From: JALZKA01 sp963725035
GTDB lineage: Bacteria; Actinomycetota; Thermoleophilia; Solirubrobacterales; 70-9
Direction: 5' to 3'
Length of the DNA stretch: 64,000 bases
NCBI GenBank assembly: GCA_963725035.1
Contig: CAVRWX010000001.1
Span: 248,001 to 312,000 of the forward strand
Positions within the stretch are counted from its first letter, which is position 1, and every line of letters starts with the position of its first letter. Made by a program: the position numbers and the translations under genes. Shown piece by piece: positions 32,320 through 41,446 of the stretch. A model generated the notes under the pieces. The model was not told the DNA's origin, searched no databases, and saw only the letters and a program-made list of their open reading frames with translations.

Positions 32320-33531
32320 ATGCGCAACCGCTTAGCGATCTTGCTCGCGCTCGTGTCTCTCGTCGTAGCCGCATGCGGCGAAAAGGACGAACCCGAGGTA
32401 ACCGGGCCTCCAGTTGTGACCGACCCGGGCGGCGGGCAGAACGGCGGCGAGCCGCAGGGTGATGGCGGGGTCGCCCTCGAGGAGATCGGCGAGTTCGAGG
32501 ACCCCGTCTTCGTCACCCAGCCCAAGGGCGACAGCGCGCTCTACGTGGTCGAGCAGACCGGCCAGGTCGTCCGCGTCTCGCCCAGCGGCAAGAAGTCGAC
32601 GCTGCTCGACATCTCCGACGAGATCATCGCCGGCGGCGAGCAGGGCCTCCTCTCCGTCGCCTTCGCGCCTAACTACGCGCAATCCGGCCTCTTCTACGTC
32701 GACTACACGAACACGAACGGCGACACGCGGGTCGTCGAGTACGAGACCGAGAAGAACGGCAAGGCCGACGAGCGCTCCGCCCGGACGCTCCTCGAAGTCG
32801 ACCAGCCGTACTCGAACCACAACGGCGGCCTGCTCCTCTTCGACGACGACGGCAACCTGCTCGTCGGTCTCGGCGACGGCGGCGCCGGTGGCGATCCCGA
32901 GCGGAACGGGCAGAACCTCTCGGTGCTGCTCGGGAAGATCCTGCGGATCGACCCGGATCACTCCGACAAGGGAAAGCTCCAGTACTCGCTGGTCGCGGAC
33001 AACCCATACGCCGGCGAAGGCGATGCCCGCCCCGAAATCCTCGCCTACGGCCTTCGCAACCCGTGGCGCTTCTCGTTCGACTCGAAGACGGGCGCGCTGT
33101 GGATCGGCGACGTCGGCCAGAACTCGCTGGAGGAGATCGACGTGCTCGAAGAGCCTGGCCAGGACGCCAACTTCGGGTGGTCCGCGTTCGAGGGCACCGA
33201 GCGCTTCAACTCGGACGAGGAGGCCCCGAACGCGATCGACCCCGTCCTGACCTACGGCCGCGACGCGGGCTGCTCGGTCACGGGTGGCTACGTCGTCCGC
33301 GACAAGGCGCTCGAAGCGCTCTACGGGCGCTACCTCTACGCGGACTTCTGCCAGGGGCAGTTGCGGAGCTTCGACGCCGAGGCCACGGCCCAGGAGGGCG
33401 AGGCCGTCGACGACCAGGCCGTCGGGCTCCAGGTTCCCTCGATCTCGTCGTTCGGCGAGGACCAGCGCGGCCGGATCTACGCGGTGTCTTTGGACGGCCC
33501 CGTCTTTCGTTTAGTGCCGGAGAAGGGCTGA
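32320..33531 (+). CDS. PQQ-dependent sugar dehydrogenase-like lipoprotein
   Basis: 403-aa lipoprotein (lipobox SLVVAAC, Cys19) with one glucose/sorbosone dehydrogenase (GSDH) six-bladed beta propeller. Family motifs: EQGLLSVAFAPNYAQSGLFY, YSNHNGGLLLFDDDGN with the active-site His, GLGDGGAGGDPERNGQN (metal/PQQ region), ILAYGLRNPWRFSFD and GDVGQNSLEEIDV. Relatives oxidise aldose sugars outside the cytoplasm with PQQ; PQQ synthesis genes are not here. First of three related genes (32-39 kb). Confidence 0.85.
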   Translation: MRNRLAILLALVSLVVAACGEKDEPEVTGPPVVTDPGGGQNGGEPQGDGGVALEEIGEFEDPVFVTQPKGDSALYVVEQTGQVVRVSPSGKKSTLLDISDEIIAGGEQGLLSVAFAPNYAQSGLFYVDYTNTNGDTRVVEYETEKNGKADERSARTLLEVDQPYSNHNGGLLLFDDDGNLLVGLGDGGAGGDPERNGQNLSVLLGKILRIDPDHSDKGKLQYSLVADNPYAGEGDARPEILAYGLRNPWRFSFDSKTGALWIGDVGQNSLEEIDVLEEPGQDANFGWSAFEGTERFNSDEEAPNAIDPVLTYGRDAGCSVTGGYVVRDKALEALYGRYLYADFCQGQLRSFDAEATAQEGEAVDDQAVGLQVPSISSFGEDQRGRIYAVSLDGPVFRLVPEKG

Positions 33532-33604
33532 GCCTGCACCGCAACTCAGGCGTCCGCGAAGGGTTGGCGCTACGGTGAAGGTGCACTTGAAGGGAAGCAG
33601 TCGC

Positions 33605-35959
33605 ATGCGGGCAGGACTGGGAGGGACGCTGGCGGCGGCCGCGTTCGCTGCTGCCCTGACGGTCGCGCCGGCGGCCCACGCGGGCGATATCCCGACCGTG
33701 ACCGCGACGCCCTTCGGCGGCGCGTTCAACACCCCGGTCCACATCACCGGGGCGCCCGGCTTTCCGGACCTCGTCTACGTCACCCAGCAGGGCGGCCAGG
33801 TTCGAGTAGTCGAGGACGGCGTCCAGCTTGAGAAGCCGCTCATCGACCTCACGGACCTCGTCTCGTTCGGGGGCGAGAAGGGCCTCCTCTCGACCGCGTT
33901 CCCGCCCGACTTCGCCGAGACTGGCCGCTTCTACGTCTACTACAACAACAAGAAATGCAACGACGCGACCGGCGGCTGCGACATCGAGATCGCCGAGTTC
34001 AAGCTCCGCGAGGACAACCCGCGCCGCGCTCGGCTCAACTCGCACCGGACCGTAATCACCATCCCCCACCGCGATGCCGGGAACCACAACGGCGGCACGG
34101 CGGCGTTCGGCCCCGACGGCAAGCTCTGGATCGCCACGGGCGACGGCGGTGGTGGTAACGACACGTTCGACAACTCGAGCAGGCTGAACGAGCTCCTCGG
34201 AAAGCTCCTGCGGATCAACCCGAAGAAGCCAGAGCACGGCAAGCTTGGCTATCGCGTTCCGGGGAAGAACCCGTTCGTGGACGCAAAGGGAAAGGACGAG
34301 ATCTGGTCGATCGGCTTGCGCAACCCCTTCCGCTTCTCGTTCGACGGCGACAACATCACGATCGGCGACGTCGGCCAGGGCGCCCGCGAAGAGGTCAACA
34401 TCGTCCCGATCGATACCGCCAAGGGCGCCGACTTCCAGTGGCCGGCGCGCGAGGGCACGATCCAGGGACCGGAGCCGTATCGGGAGACCACCCTCCCTCA
34501 GATCGAGCCGATCCACGACTACCCGCGGCCGGTCGACCCGCCTGACAGCATCATGCGCGGGATCACCGTCATCGGCGGCGTCGTCGTCCGCGACCAACGT
34601 CTCCAAGGGACCGCTCTCGACCCCGACCTCGGGGCCTATCTCTTCGCCGAGGCGTTCATTGCCCCGAACTCGCGAAGCTTCGTGCCCGACGTCGGGGCGC
34701 AGACGATCGCCGGCCTGACGTCACACCCGTTCGGCATCGACAACATCGCCGGAATTGGCGAGGACGCGCAAGAGCGCGTTTACATCGCCTCGCTGGCCGG
34801 CACGGTGCACAGGATCGATCCCGTGACGCCGCCGCGGCGGCAGGGGTCGCTGCCCGTGGGCGACGGCCAGGGCGAGGTCAATCTCGAGCAGATCGGCGGC
34901 AGCTTCGACACGCCGGTGAACTCCGCGTTCGCCCCCGGCGAGACCGACAAGGTCTATGTCGTCGAGCAGAAGGGAATGGTCCAGGTGGTCGTCGGCGGCA
35001 CGACCCAGCCGGACGAGTTCCTCGACATCACCGACCTCACCGACAACTCGGGTGAGCAGGGCTTCTTGAGCATGGCGTTTCACCCCAACTTCCAGTCGAA
35101 CGGCCTCGTCTACGCCTACTACACGGACGAGGACAACGGCGACATCGTCGTCTCGGAGTTCCAGACCAACTCCGAGGTGGATGCCGACGAGGAGACCGAG
35201 CGCGAGGTCATCCGCATCCGCCACCGCTTCGCGACCAATCACAACGGCGGCCACATCACCTTCGGCCCCAACGACGGCTACATGTACATCTCGACCGGCG
35301 ACGGAGGCTCCGGTGACGACCCGCGCGAGAACGCGCAGGACAAGGAGTCGCTCCTGGGCAAGCTGATCCGGATCGACCCGCTCGAGTCGGGCGGCGACCC
35401 CTACACGGTGCCTGCCGACAACCCCTACGTCGGCAAGAAGGGCGACGACGAGATCTACGCCATCGGGCTCCGCAACCCCTTCCGCTTCAACTTCGACTCG
35501 GACGACGGCAACATCATGATCGGCGACGTCGGGCAGAACCGCTTCGAGGAGGTCGACATCGAGACCGAGAATTCGCTTCGCAGGGCCAACTTCGGCTGGG
35601 ACCGCTACGAGGGCTTCAAGAGGTCGAACGCCGGCGACACGGCGGACGGGCCAAAGAGGAGCAAGCACGACAAGCCCGTCCTCGTCTACAACCACAACCA
35701 CGGCGCGTCCGTGATCGGCGGGGTCGTCGTGCACGACGAGGATCTCACCAACCTCTACGGGCGCTACCTATTCACCGACTTCTACGAGGACAGGTTCCGC
35801 AGCTTCGTGCCGCAGCTCACGAAGGTTGACGGCTACGAGGAGCTCGACACCGAGATCAACGGGATCGCCTCCTTCTCCGAGGACCCGGTCACCAACGAGG
35901 TCTACGTCACCTCACGAGGCGACCATGCGCTCTACCGCCTCGAGCCGGACACGCCGTAA
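33605..35959 (+). CDS. Secreted protein with two tandem GSDH propellers
   Basis: 784-aa exported protein with signal peptide (AAAAFAAALTVAPAAHAG) and two complete GSDH beta propellers, residues about 30-405 and 425-784. Each has its own signature: GNHNGGTAAF with ATGDGGGGNDTFDNSSR in the first, TNHNGGHITF with STGDGGSGDDPRENAQD in the second, and LRNPFRF(S/N)FD in both. The first repeat lacks part of the NAQD motif, so only the second may be a complete active site. ATG 33605 is preferred with GGGAAGC upstream; GTG 33575 is alternative. Tandem duplication in one polypeptide is unusual. Confidence 0.85.
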   Translation: MRAGLGGTLAAAAFAAALTVAPAAHAGDIPTVTATPFGGAFNTPVHITGAPGFPDLVYVTQQGGQVRVVEDGVQLEKPLIDLTDLVSFGGEKGLLSTAFPPDFAETGRFYVYYNNKKCNDATGGCDIEIAEFKLREDNPRRARLNSHRTVITIPHRDAGNHNGGTAAFGPDGKLWIATGDGGGGNDTFDNSSRLNELLGKLLRINPKKPEHGKLGYRVPGKNPFVDAKGKDEIWSIGLRNPFRFSFDGDNITIGDVGQGAREEVNIVPIDTAKGADFQWPAREGTIQGPEPYRETTLPQIEPIHDYPRPVDPPDSIMRGITVIGGVVVRDQRLQGTALDPDLGAYLFAEAFIAPNSRSFVPDVGAQTIAGLTSHPFGIDNIAGIGEDAQERVYIASLAGTVHRIDPVTPPRRQGSLPVGDGQGEVNLEQIGGSFDTPVNSAFAPGETDKVYVVEQKGMVQVVVGGTTQPDEFLDITDLTDNSGEQGFLSMAFHPNFQSNGLVYAYYTDEDNGDIVVSEFQTNSEVDADEETEREVIRIRHRFATNHNGGHITFGPNDGYMYISTGDGGSGDDPRENAQDKESLLGKLIRIDPLESGGDPYTVPADNPYVGKKGDDEIYAIGLRNPFRFNFDSDDGNIMIGDVGQNRFEEVDIETENSLRRANFGWDRYEGFKRSNAGDTADGPKRSKHDKPVLVYNHNHGASVIGGVVVHDEDLTNLYGRYLFTDFYEDRFRSFVPQLTKVDGYEELDTEINGIASFSEDPVTNEVYVTSRGDHALYRLEPDTP

Positions 35960-35981
35960 CTAAGGGCGCCGCGGCAGGATT

Positions 35982-36032
35982 CTCGCCGAGAGTCGTTTCG
36001 CGGCCCAATACCGCTAAATCACTCTCGGTGAG
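35982..36032. repeat. 51-bp palindromic repeat, copy D (terminator-like)
   Basis: CTCGCCGAGAGT pairs with ACTCTCGGTGAG around an inner stem CGTTTCGCGG/CCGCTAAATC. The ends match copies A-C; the core differs. It lies 23 bases after the double-propeller gene and may end its transcript. Confidence 0.6.
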
Positions 36033-36063
36033 CAGCGGGGTGGGTTTCGGAAACGAGGTCGGA

Positions 36064-36088
36064 GTTGTGCCGCCATACGCGGTACAAC
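36064..36088. promoter_or_regulatory. Operator-like dyad upstream of aldehyde dehydrogenase
   Basis: GTTGTgCCGC then CATAC then GCGGtACAAC: an inverted repeat with 10-base arms (one mismatch position). It is 141 bases upstream of the dehydrogenase start in a gap (36033-36229) with other dyads (GGGCCC-TGA-GGGCCC at about 36111-36125). Confidence 0.35.
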
Positions 36089-36229
36089 CCCGCCCGATCA
36101 TGTGACGACCGGGCCCTGAGGGCCCCGCGGCGGCCGACTCTTCCCCAATTAGTGAGTCGTTGTTCGTCCCGGCCCGCGCGCACGCGGCACGCGGCGTCAC
36201 GAACCCGCTTGAGCGGTAGAGTTCCGGCC

Positions 36230-37805
36230 ATGGAGCCAACCGCCGCGACCACCGCGTCAGAGACGACCGAAGCGAGCTCGAACGGGCACGCCGCGGGCGC
36301 CGAAACCTTCGACGTCCACCGTCCCGCGGACGGCTCGGTCGTCCAGAGCGTGCCGATCGACTCGCCCGAGCGCGTGGCCGAGGTCGTCGCTCGCGTGCGT
36401 TCGAACCAGGCCGAGTGGGAGGCGATCGGCTTCGCCGAGCGCGGCCGCTGGCTTCAGCGCTGGCGCGACTGGATGCTCGAGAACCGCGAGCACATCGCCG
36501 ACGTCGTCCAGGAGGAGACGGGAAAGGTCCGCGGCGACTCCGGCCTCGAGTCCATCTACCTCGAGATCGGCGATCAACTTCTGGAGCAAGAACGCTGAGA
36601 AGTACCTCGCCGACGAGACGCCCAGCCCTGGCCTCATCCCCGCCAAGGTCAAGAAGCTCCGTGTGCGCTACCGCCCCTATCCCGTGGTGGGGATCATCAG
36701 CCCCTGGAACTTCCCGCTGATGCTGTCGGCCGGCGACGCGATCCCGGCTCTCATGGCAGGCGCCGCCGTGGTGATCAAGCCTTCCGAGTTCACCCCGCTT
36801 GAGCTGATGGAGGTGATCCGCGGCTGGAAGGAGGAAGTCGGCGGGCCCGACATCATCGACTACGTGAACGGCACCGGCGACACCGGTGGCGCCCTGATCG
36901 ACAACGTCGACTACATGCACTTCACCGGCTCGGACCGCACCGGCAAGGTCGTGATGAAGCGGGCAGCCGACACGCTTACGCCCGTCTCGCTCGAGCTCGG
37001 CGGCAAGGACCCCGCGATCGTCCTCGCCGACGCAGACATGGACCGCGCCGTGAACGGATGCGCCTACGGCGCCTTCGTCAACACGGGCCAGGTCTGCATG
37101 TCGATCGAGCGCATCTACGTCGAGGAGCCCGTCTACGACGTGTTCGTCAACCGGCTCGCCGACAGCGTTCGCGAGTTGCGCCAGGGCGCCGACGGCCGCG
37201 CGTACCAGGCCGAACAGGGCGCGATGACCACGCCCGCCCAGATTGACATCGTCTCCGACCACGTCGAGGACGCGCGCTCGAAGGGGGCTCGCATCCTCAC
37301 GGGCGGCAAGCGCAAGGACGGCCCCGGAGACTGGTACGAGCCGACCGTCGTCGCCGACGCCGACCACACGATGAAGGTCATGAGCGACGAGAGCTTCGGC
37401 CCCATCGTCGGCGTGATGAAGGTTCGCGACGAAGCCGAAGCCATCCGGATGGCCAACGACACGCGCTACGGCCTGTCCGCGTCCGTGTTCTCGAAGGACT
37501 CAGGTCGCGCCGAGCGGGTCGCCGAGCAGCTCGAGGTGGGCGCCGCCAACATCAACGACGTCCTCGTCAACTACTTCCACCTGGAGGTGCCGATGGGCGG
37601 CTGGAAGGACTCAGGCATCGGCTGGCGCCACGGTCCCGGCGGCATCCGCAAGTACTGCCGCACCGAGACGATCGTCTCGCCTCGCCTGCCCACGTCCAAG
37701 TCCGAACCGCTCTGGTACCCGTACACGCCGGCTCGCCGCAAGATGCTGAACCGGCTCTACCGGATGATCAACGCGCGCGGCATCAAGAACCGGCTGGGGC
37801 TCTAG
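36230..37805 (+). pseudogene. Aldehyde dehydrogenase, split by a frameshift
   Basis: NAD(P)-dependent aldehyde dehydrogenase of about 525 aa. The first frame (ATG 36230) ends at 36598; just before, near 36575, family sequence moves to another frame, INFWSKNAEKYLADETPSPG, and runs to 37805. Catalytic residues are intact: the Asn in ISPWNFPLMLS, Glu in VSLELGGKDPAIV and the nucleophile Cys in NTGQVCMSIERIYVEE. The C-terminal extension with RRKMLNRLYRMINARGIKNR is basic and amphipathic. It stands between GSDH genes and may handle an aldehyde product; cytoplasmic (no signal peptide). Confidence 0.8.
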
Positions 37806-37816
37806 ACAGCTGGGCG

Positions 37817-38958
37817 ATGAGCGGGGACCCGGGCTGGCCGTCCTGATCGGGGCGGCGGCTCTTTGCCTGCTCCTGCCCAGCGCTGCATCCCAGGCGGAGC
37901 GGCGCGGCGGCCTGAAGCTCAACTCGGTCGGGAGCTTCGACTCCCCCACCTACGCTCACGGGCCAAAGGGCGCGAAGGGGTTCCTCTTCGTGGTCGAGCG
38001 CAAGGGCACGGTCAAGGTCCTGAAGAACGGCGAGTCCCGAGGCACGTTCCTCGACATCAAGGGACTCGTGCGCTGTTGCGACGGCGAGCGCGGGCTCTTC
38101 TCCATCGCCTTCCCCGACTGGAAGGACTCGCGGCGCTTCTACGTCTACTTCACGGACGGATCGGGCGACATCAACATCACCGAGTTCCGCACCAAGCGGA
38201 ACGACCCGACCCGCGCCGACAAGTCGACCAAGCGAAAGCTTCTGGACATCGACCACAGCCGCTTCGCGAACCACAACGGCGGCCAGATCCAGTGGGGGCC
38301 GGACGATCTCCTCTACATCGCGACCGGCGACGGCGGCGGGGGCGGCGACCCGCTCGAGAACGCCCAGGACAAGGGCAGCCTGCTGGGCAAGCTCCTTCGC
38401 ATCAACCCGCTGCGTAACCCGAAGGGAAGGCTCAAGTACGGCATCCCACAGGACAACCCGTACATCGGCGAATCCGGCCGGGACGAGATCTACGCGCGCG
38501 GGCTCAGGAACCCCTACCGGTTCTCGTTCGACCGCAACCGGATTGTGATCGGTGATGTCGGCCAGGACCGCTTCGAGGAGGTGAACTTCAAGACGCTGGG
38601 CAACACGAAGAACGCGAACTTCGGCTGGGACCACTACGAGGGCAAGGCCCGATACGAGGGCGGCCCCCTGGATAACCACGACAAGCCCGTCTTCACCTAC
38701 TCCCACTCCGGCGGGCGCTGCTCGATCACCGGCGGCTACGTCGTCCGCGACAAGGACCTGGGCAGCGGGATCCGCGGCCGCTACGTCTACGGCGACCTCT
38801 GCACGGGCGAGATCCGATCGATCAGGGCAGGGCCCGGTGGCGCGGGTTCCAGCGACGGCACCGGGCTCTCCGAGGGCGGCCTGGTCTCCTTCGGCACCGA
38901 CGCGCGCGAGAACGTCTACGTCGTCGCGGGCGGCACCGTCTACCGCATTACCCGGTAG
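37817..38958 (+). pseudogene. Secreted GSDH-type dehydrogenase, frameshift in signal peptide
   Basis: Fourth GSDH propeller in the cluster. The conserved frame has ANHNGGQIQWGPDDLLYIAT, GDGGGGGDPLENAQDKGSLL, YARGLRNPYRFSFD and GDVGQDRFEEVN, with the full NAQD motif. That frame is open upstream through a signal peptide (LAVLIGAAALCLLLPSAASQ) but has no start codon; ATG 37817, in another frame, would begin MSGDPG and join after one inserted base near 37835. It is 12 bases after the aldehyde dehydrogenase, thus co-transcribed. About 380 aa when corrected. Confidence 0.78.
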
Positions 38959-38961
38959 CGC

Positions 38962-40530
38962 TCAGCGCTCCACCGAGCCGATGTCGCATGCGTCGTCCTT
39001 TGGCCGCGGCTTTCCACGCTGGTCGAGCGAAGGACAGCCGTTGCCACCTTCGTCGATGAGCGATGAGGCGTTGGTTGGCTTCATCGTCAGCGTAGGCCCG
39101 CCGTTGTCGGCAATCGGGCCCAAGAGCGCAGGGAAGCCTGAGATGTCGCCGCCCTGGTCGAACGCGTTGCAGCCGGCCGTGACGCCGATGAAGTTGTGCC
39201 CGCCCGAGAGGACCGTCGCGTTGCAGTCCTTTTGCGCGCCGACCGCCATGTTCCCGTCGATCACGGTGCCTTCCGAGAGGAACGAGCCGCCGTCCTCGCC
39301 GCCGATCCCGCCGCCGCTCCCGGAGTTGTTCTGAGAGATCGTGGACCAGCGCAGGTCGACGATCGAGTCGTTTGAGCCGGTGGGCTGATCGTTCGCGACG
39401 ATGCCGCCGCCGAGCACGCCTTCATTCCCCTGGAAGGTCGAGCTCTTCACGATGATCCGGGCGCTGCCGGCGCGCAGGCCGCCCCCGTCAGTGCCGGCAA
39501 CGTTCTCCGTAAACGTGCTCCGCTCGATCCTGAACGGGTCCGAGAAGAGAACGCTCACACCGCCGCCCTCGTCGCTGGCGAGGTTGTCGTGGATCGTCGA
39601 GTTGATGATCTCCTCTCCCCCGAAGACCTCCACGCCACCTCCGTCCGCAACAGAGGTGTTGCCCGTGATGGTCGAGCCGACGATCGTCCCCCCGGTGCGA
39701 AGGCAGACGCCGCCGCCGCCGAACGTATTCATCCCCGCTGGAACCGTCTCGTTGTCCGCCACGAGCGAATCCTCCAAGACCCCGGAAAAGAGCTTAACTC
39801 CCCCGCACTGGAACGCTTCGTTGCGGCTGATCTCGGACTTGACGACTTCGCCGTTCGAGATGACGAGGCCCGTTCCCGTGTTCTCGAGGAACTTGCTCTT
39901 CTTGACCTTGAACGGCTTGTCGCCATCTCCCGAGAGCGAGGCGCCGCCGGAGTTCGTGCCCACGTTGGAGCTGACCTCGCTCTTCACCAGGGATCCGCCA
40001 CCGTGTGCAGAGATGCCCCCAGTCGAATTTCCCGCGCCCGTATTGCCGCTGATCTCCGAACGTTTGACGACGACCCGGTCCGCCGGCGCATAGAGGCCGA
40101 GCCCCGCCACACTGGATTGCATCGTCTCGCCGCCCGTGAGCTCGAGGCGGATGATCTTCAGCGGCGCGAGCGCGTGGATCACACGGTCGATCCCGTTCGC
40201 GTGAATCGTCGCCAGCTTCGTCTTCGAAGCCTTGATCGTGGTCTTGCCGAGAACGTCGAGGTCGCCGGTTTTCGACATGTCCTCGTCGGTCCCGGGGATG
40301 TTGAGCCCGTGAAAGCGGTTCGACTTGAGCACGACCGTGTCCGGACCCCCGTTCTTGTTGGCCGCGATTATCGCCTCGCGCACGGAGCAGTCGTTCTTGG
40401 TGCAGCCGTTCGGCGCCAGGTCGGCGCCGGTGTTCACCTTGAAGGTCTCTGCGCTGGCGGCGGGCGCGACGACGGCGCAGGCCGCGAGGGTCGCTCCCAG
40501 CGCACGACCCAGGTTTAGGCCCCCAGCCAT
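38962..40530 (-). CDS. Secreted beta-helix protein (choice-of-anchor Q type)
   Basis: 522-aa secreted protein. Signal peptide GATLAACAVVAPAASAETF, then NDCSVREAIIAANKNGG, the CSxREAI signature of right-handed beta-helix surface proteins, and many degenerate repeats such as STITGNTSVADGGGVEV and IINSTIHDNLASDEGGGVSV forming coils. It ends with PIADNGGPTLTMKPTNASSL and CPSLDQRGKPRPKDDACDIG, typical of the choice-of-anchor Q end. A longer frame to 40827 is antisense to the next gene; ATG 40530 is used. Probably a surface or extracellular adhesin or polysaccharide-binding protein. Confidence 0.85.
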   Translation of the reverse strand: MAGGLNLGRALGATLAACAVVAPAASAETFKVNTGADLAPNGCTKNDCSVREAIIAANKNGGPDTVVLKSNRFHGLNIPGTDEDMSKTGDLDVLGKTTIKASKTKLATIHANGIDRVIHALAPLKIIRLELTGGETMQSSVAGLGLYAPADRVVVKRSEISGNTGAGNSTGGISAHGGGSLVKSEVSSNVGTNSGGASLSGDGDKPFKVKKSKFLENTGTGLVISNGEVVKSEISRNEAFQCGGVKLFSGVLEDSLVADNETVPAGMNTFGGGGVCLRTGGTIVGSTITGNTSVADGGGVEVFGGEEIINSTIHDNLASDEGGGVSVLFSDPFRIERSTFTENVAGTDGGGLRAGSARIIVKSSTFQGNEGVLGGGIVANDQPTGSNDSIVDLRWSTISQNNSGSGGGIGGEDGGSFLSEGTVIDGNMAVGAQKDCNATVLSGGHNFIGVTAGCNAFDQGGDISGFPALLGPIADNGGPTLTMKPTNASSLIDEGGNGCPSLDQRGKPRPKDDACDIGSVER

Positions 40531-40612
40531 GCAGGCATAGTAGGGGCTTTGCCAAGCCGCCTGACGGGTAGGGGTCGGCTGACCTCGGAACCGACCTCGA
40601 AGGAGAAAACTC

Positions 40613-40909
40613 ATGGAAGAGATACTTTGGCGCCGGCGCGTGGCCGTCGCGGCATCCGTGCTCGCGCTTGGCGGCTTCGGAGTCGCCGCCGCCGGATGCG
40701 GTGACGACAACGGCGACTCGGAAGACATCGAGAACGCCGCCGACGACGCAGTCGAGGAGGGCGAGGACGCTGCCGATGACCTCGGCGACGCCGCCGACGA
40801 GGCTACGGATGACGCCGGGGAAGCCATTGAGGGCGCCGAGGACGAGGTCGAGGACGACGACGAGGCGGCAGAGAGCGAGAGCGAAGGCTCAGACGACGAC
40901 GGCTATTGA
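40613..40909 (+). CDS. Small acidic lipoprotein
   Basis: 98-aa protein: signal peptide with lipobox GVAAAGC (Cys29), then a tail of nearly only Asp, Glu, Ala and Gly (DDAVEEGEDAADDLGDAADE). The tail can form a charged helix; the extreme acidity suggests cation binding or a spacer on the surface. ATG 40613 has GAAGGAGAAAA upstream, a good ribosome site. Divergent from the beta-helix gene. Function unknown. Confidence 0.65.
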   Translation: MEEILWRRRVAVAASVLALGGFGVAAAGCGDDNGDSEDIENAADDAVEEGEDAADDLGDAADEATDDAGEAIEGAEDEVEDDDEAAESESEGSDDDGY

Positions 40910-40924
40910 GGCTAGATTCAGGGG

Positions 40925-41446
40925 GTGGACTTTCGCGGGGGCGTTGTCATTGCGGTGCTCATAGCTGCGCTTGCGGTGCCAGTTGCTGCTGCCGCACCCG
41001 TCTCCTCGTTCAAGGGGACGGTCACCAGCGACGAGAACTCGAAGTTCAACTTCAAGGTGCACAAGAACGAGAAGGGCAAGCGCAGGGTCGACTATCCGAA
41101 GGCCAAGCGCCTCGACGCCACGTGCGATTCGGGCATCCGGGAGATCGACATAGTGTTCGGCTCGCCCAAGAAGCCCGCCAAGATCTCGGACGAGGGCGAG
41201 TTCAGCTTCGACAACTCAGTCGAGGACTACGTCGCCGTCGTGCACGGCGTGATCACCCGGGGCTCCGCCAGCGGCGAGCTCCGCTTCCAGGGCCCAACGG
41301 AGTTCGAGGGCAGCACCGTCCTGCAGAACTGCGACACCGGCGACGTCAAGTGGACCGCGAAGAAGGCCGAAGCTAGCCGGCTTCCTTCTCGCGAAGCTCA
41401 ATCCGGCGGATCTTCCCCGTCAGCGTCTTCGGCAACTCGTCGGTGA
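40925..41446 (+). CDS. Secreted protein of unknown function
   Basis: 173-aa protein with signal peptide GVVIAVLIAALAVPVAAAAP. The mature region begins SSFKGTVTSDENSKFNFKVH and contains two cysteines (ATCDSG and LQNCDTG) that may form a disulfide; GEFSFDNSVEDYVAVVHG is beta-rich. The last 24 codons overlap the convergent acyl-CoA synthetase gene (41373-41446) and are low-complexity, so they may not be conserved. Start GTG 40925 is 15 bases after the acidic lipoprotein gene, so the two may be co-expressed. Confidence 0.65.
   Translation: MDFRGGVVIAVLIAALAVPVAAAAPVSSFKGTVTSDENSKFNFKVHKNEKGKRRVDYPKAKRLDATCDSGIREIDIVFGSPKKPAKISDEGEFSFDNSVEDYVAVVHGVITRGSASGELRFQGPTEFEGSTVLQNCDTGDVKWTAKKAEASRLPSREAQSGGSSPSASSATRR

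Noticed and set aside
33278..34606. 442-codon minus-strand frame
   Set aside because: Runs opposite two GSDH genes whose conserved motifs are on the plus strand; low-complexity product.
35907..37367. 486-codon minus-strand frame
   Set aside because: Antisense to the aldehyde dehydrogenase; no family features.
38962..40827. Longer start for the beta-helix protein
   Set aside because: The extra N-terminus is Ser/Ala-rich antisense of the acidic lipoprotein; a signal peptide begins at ATG 40530.
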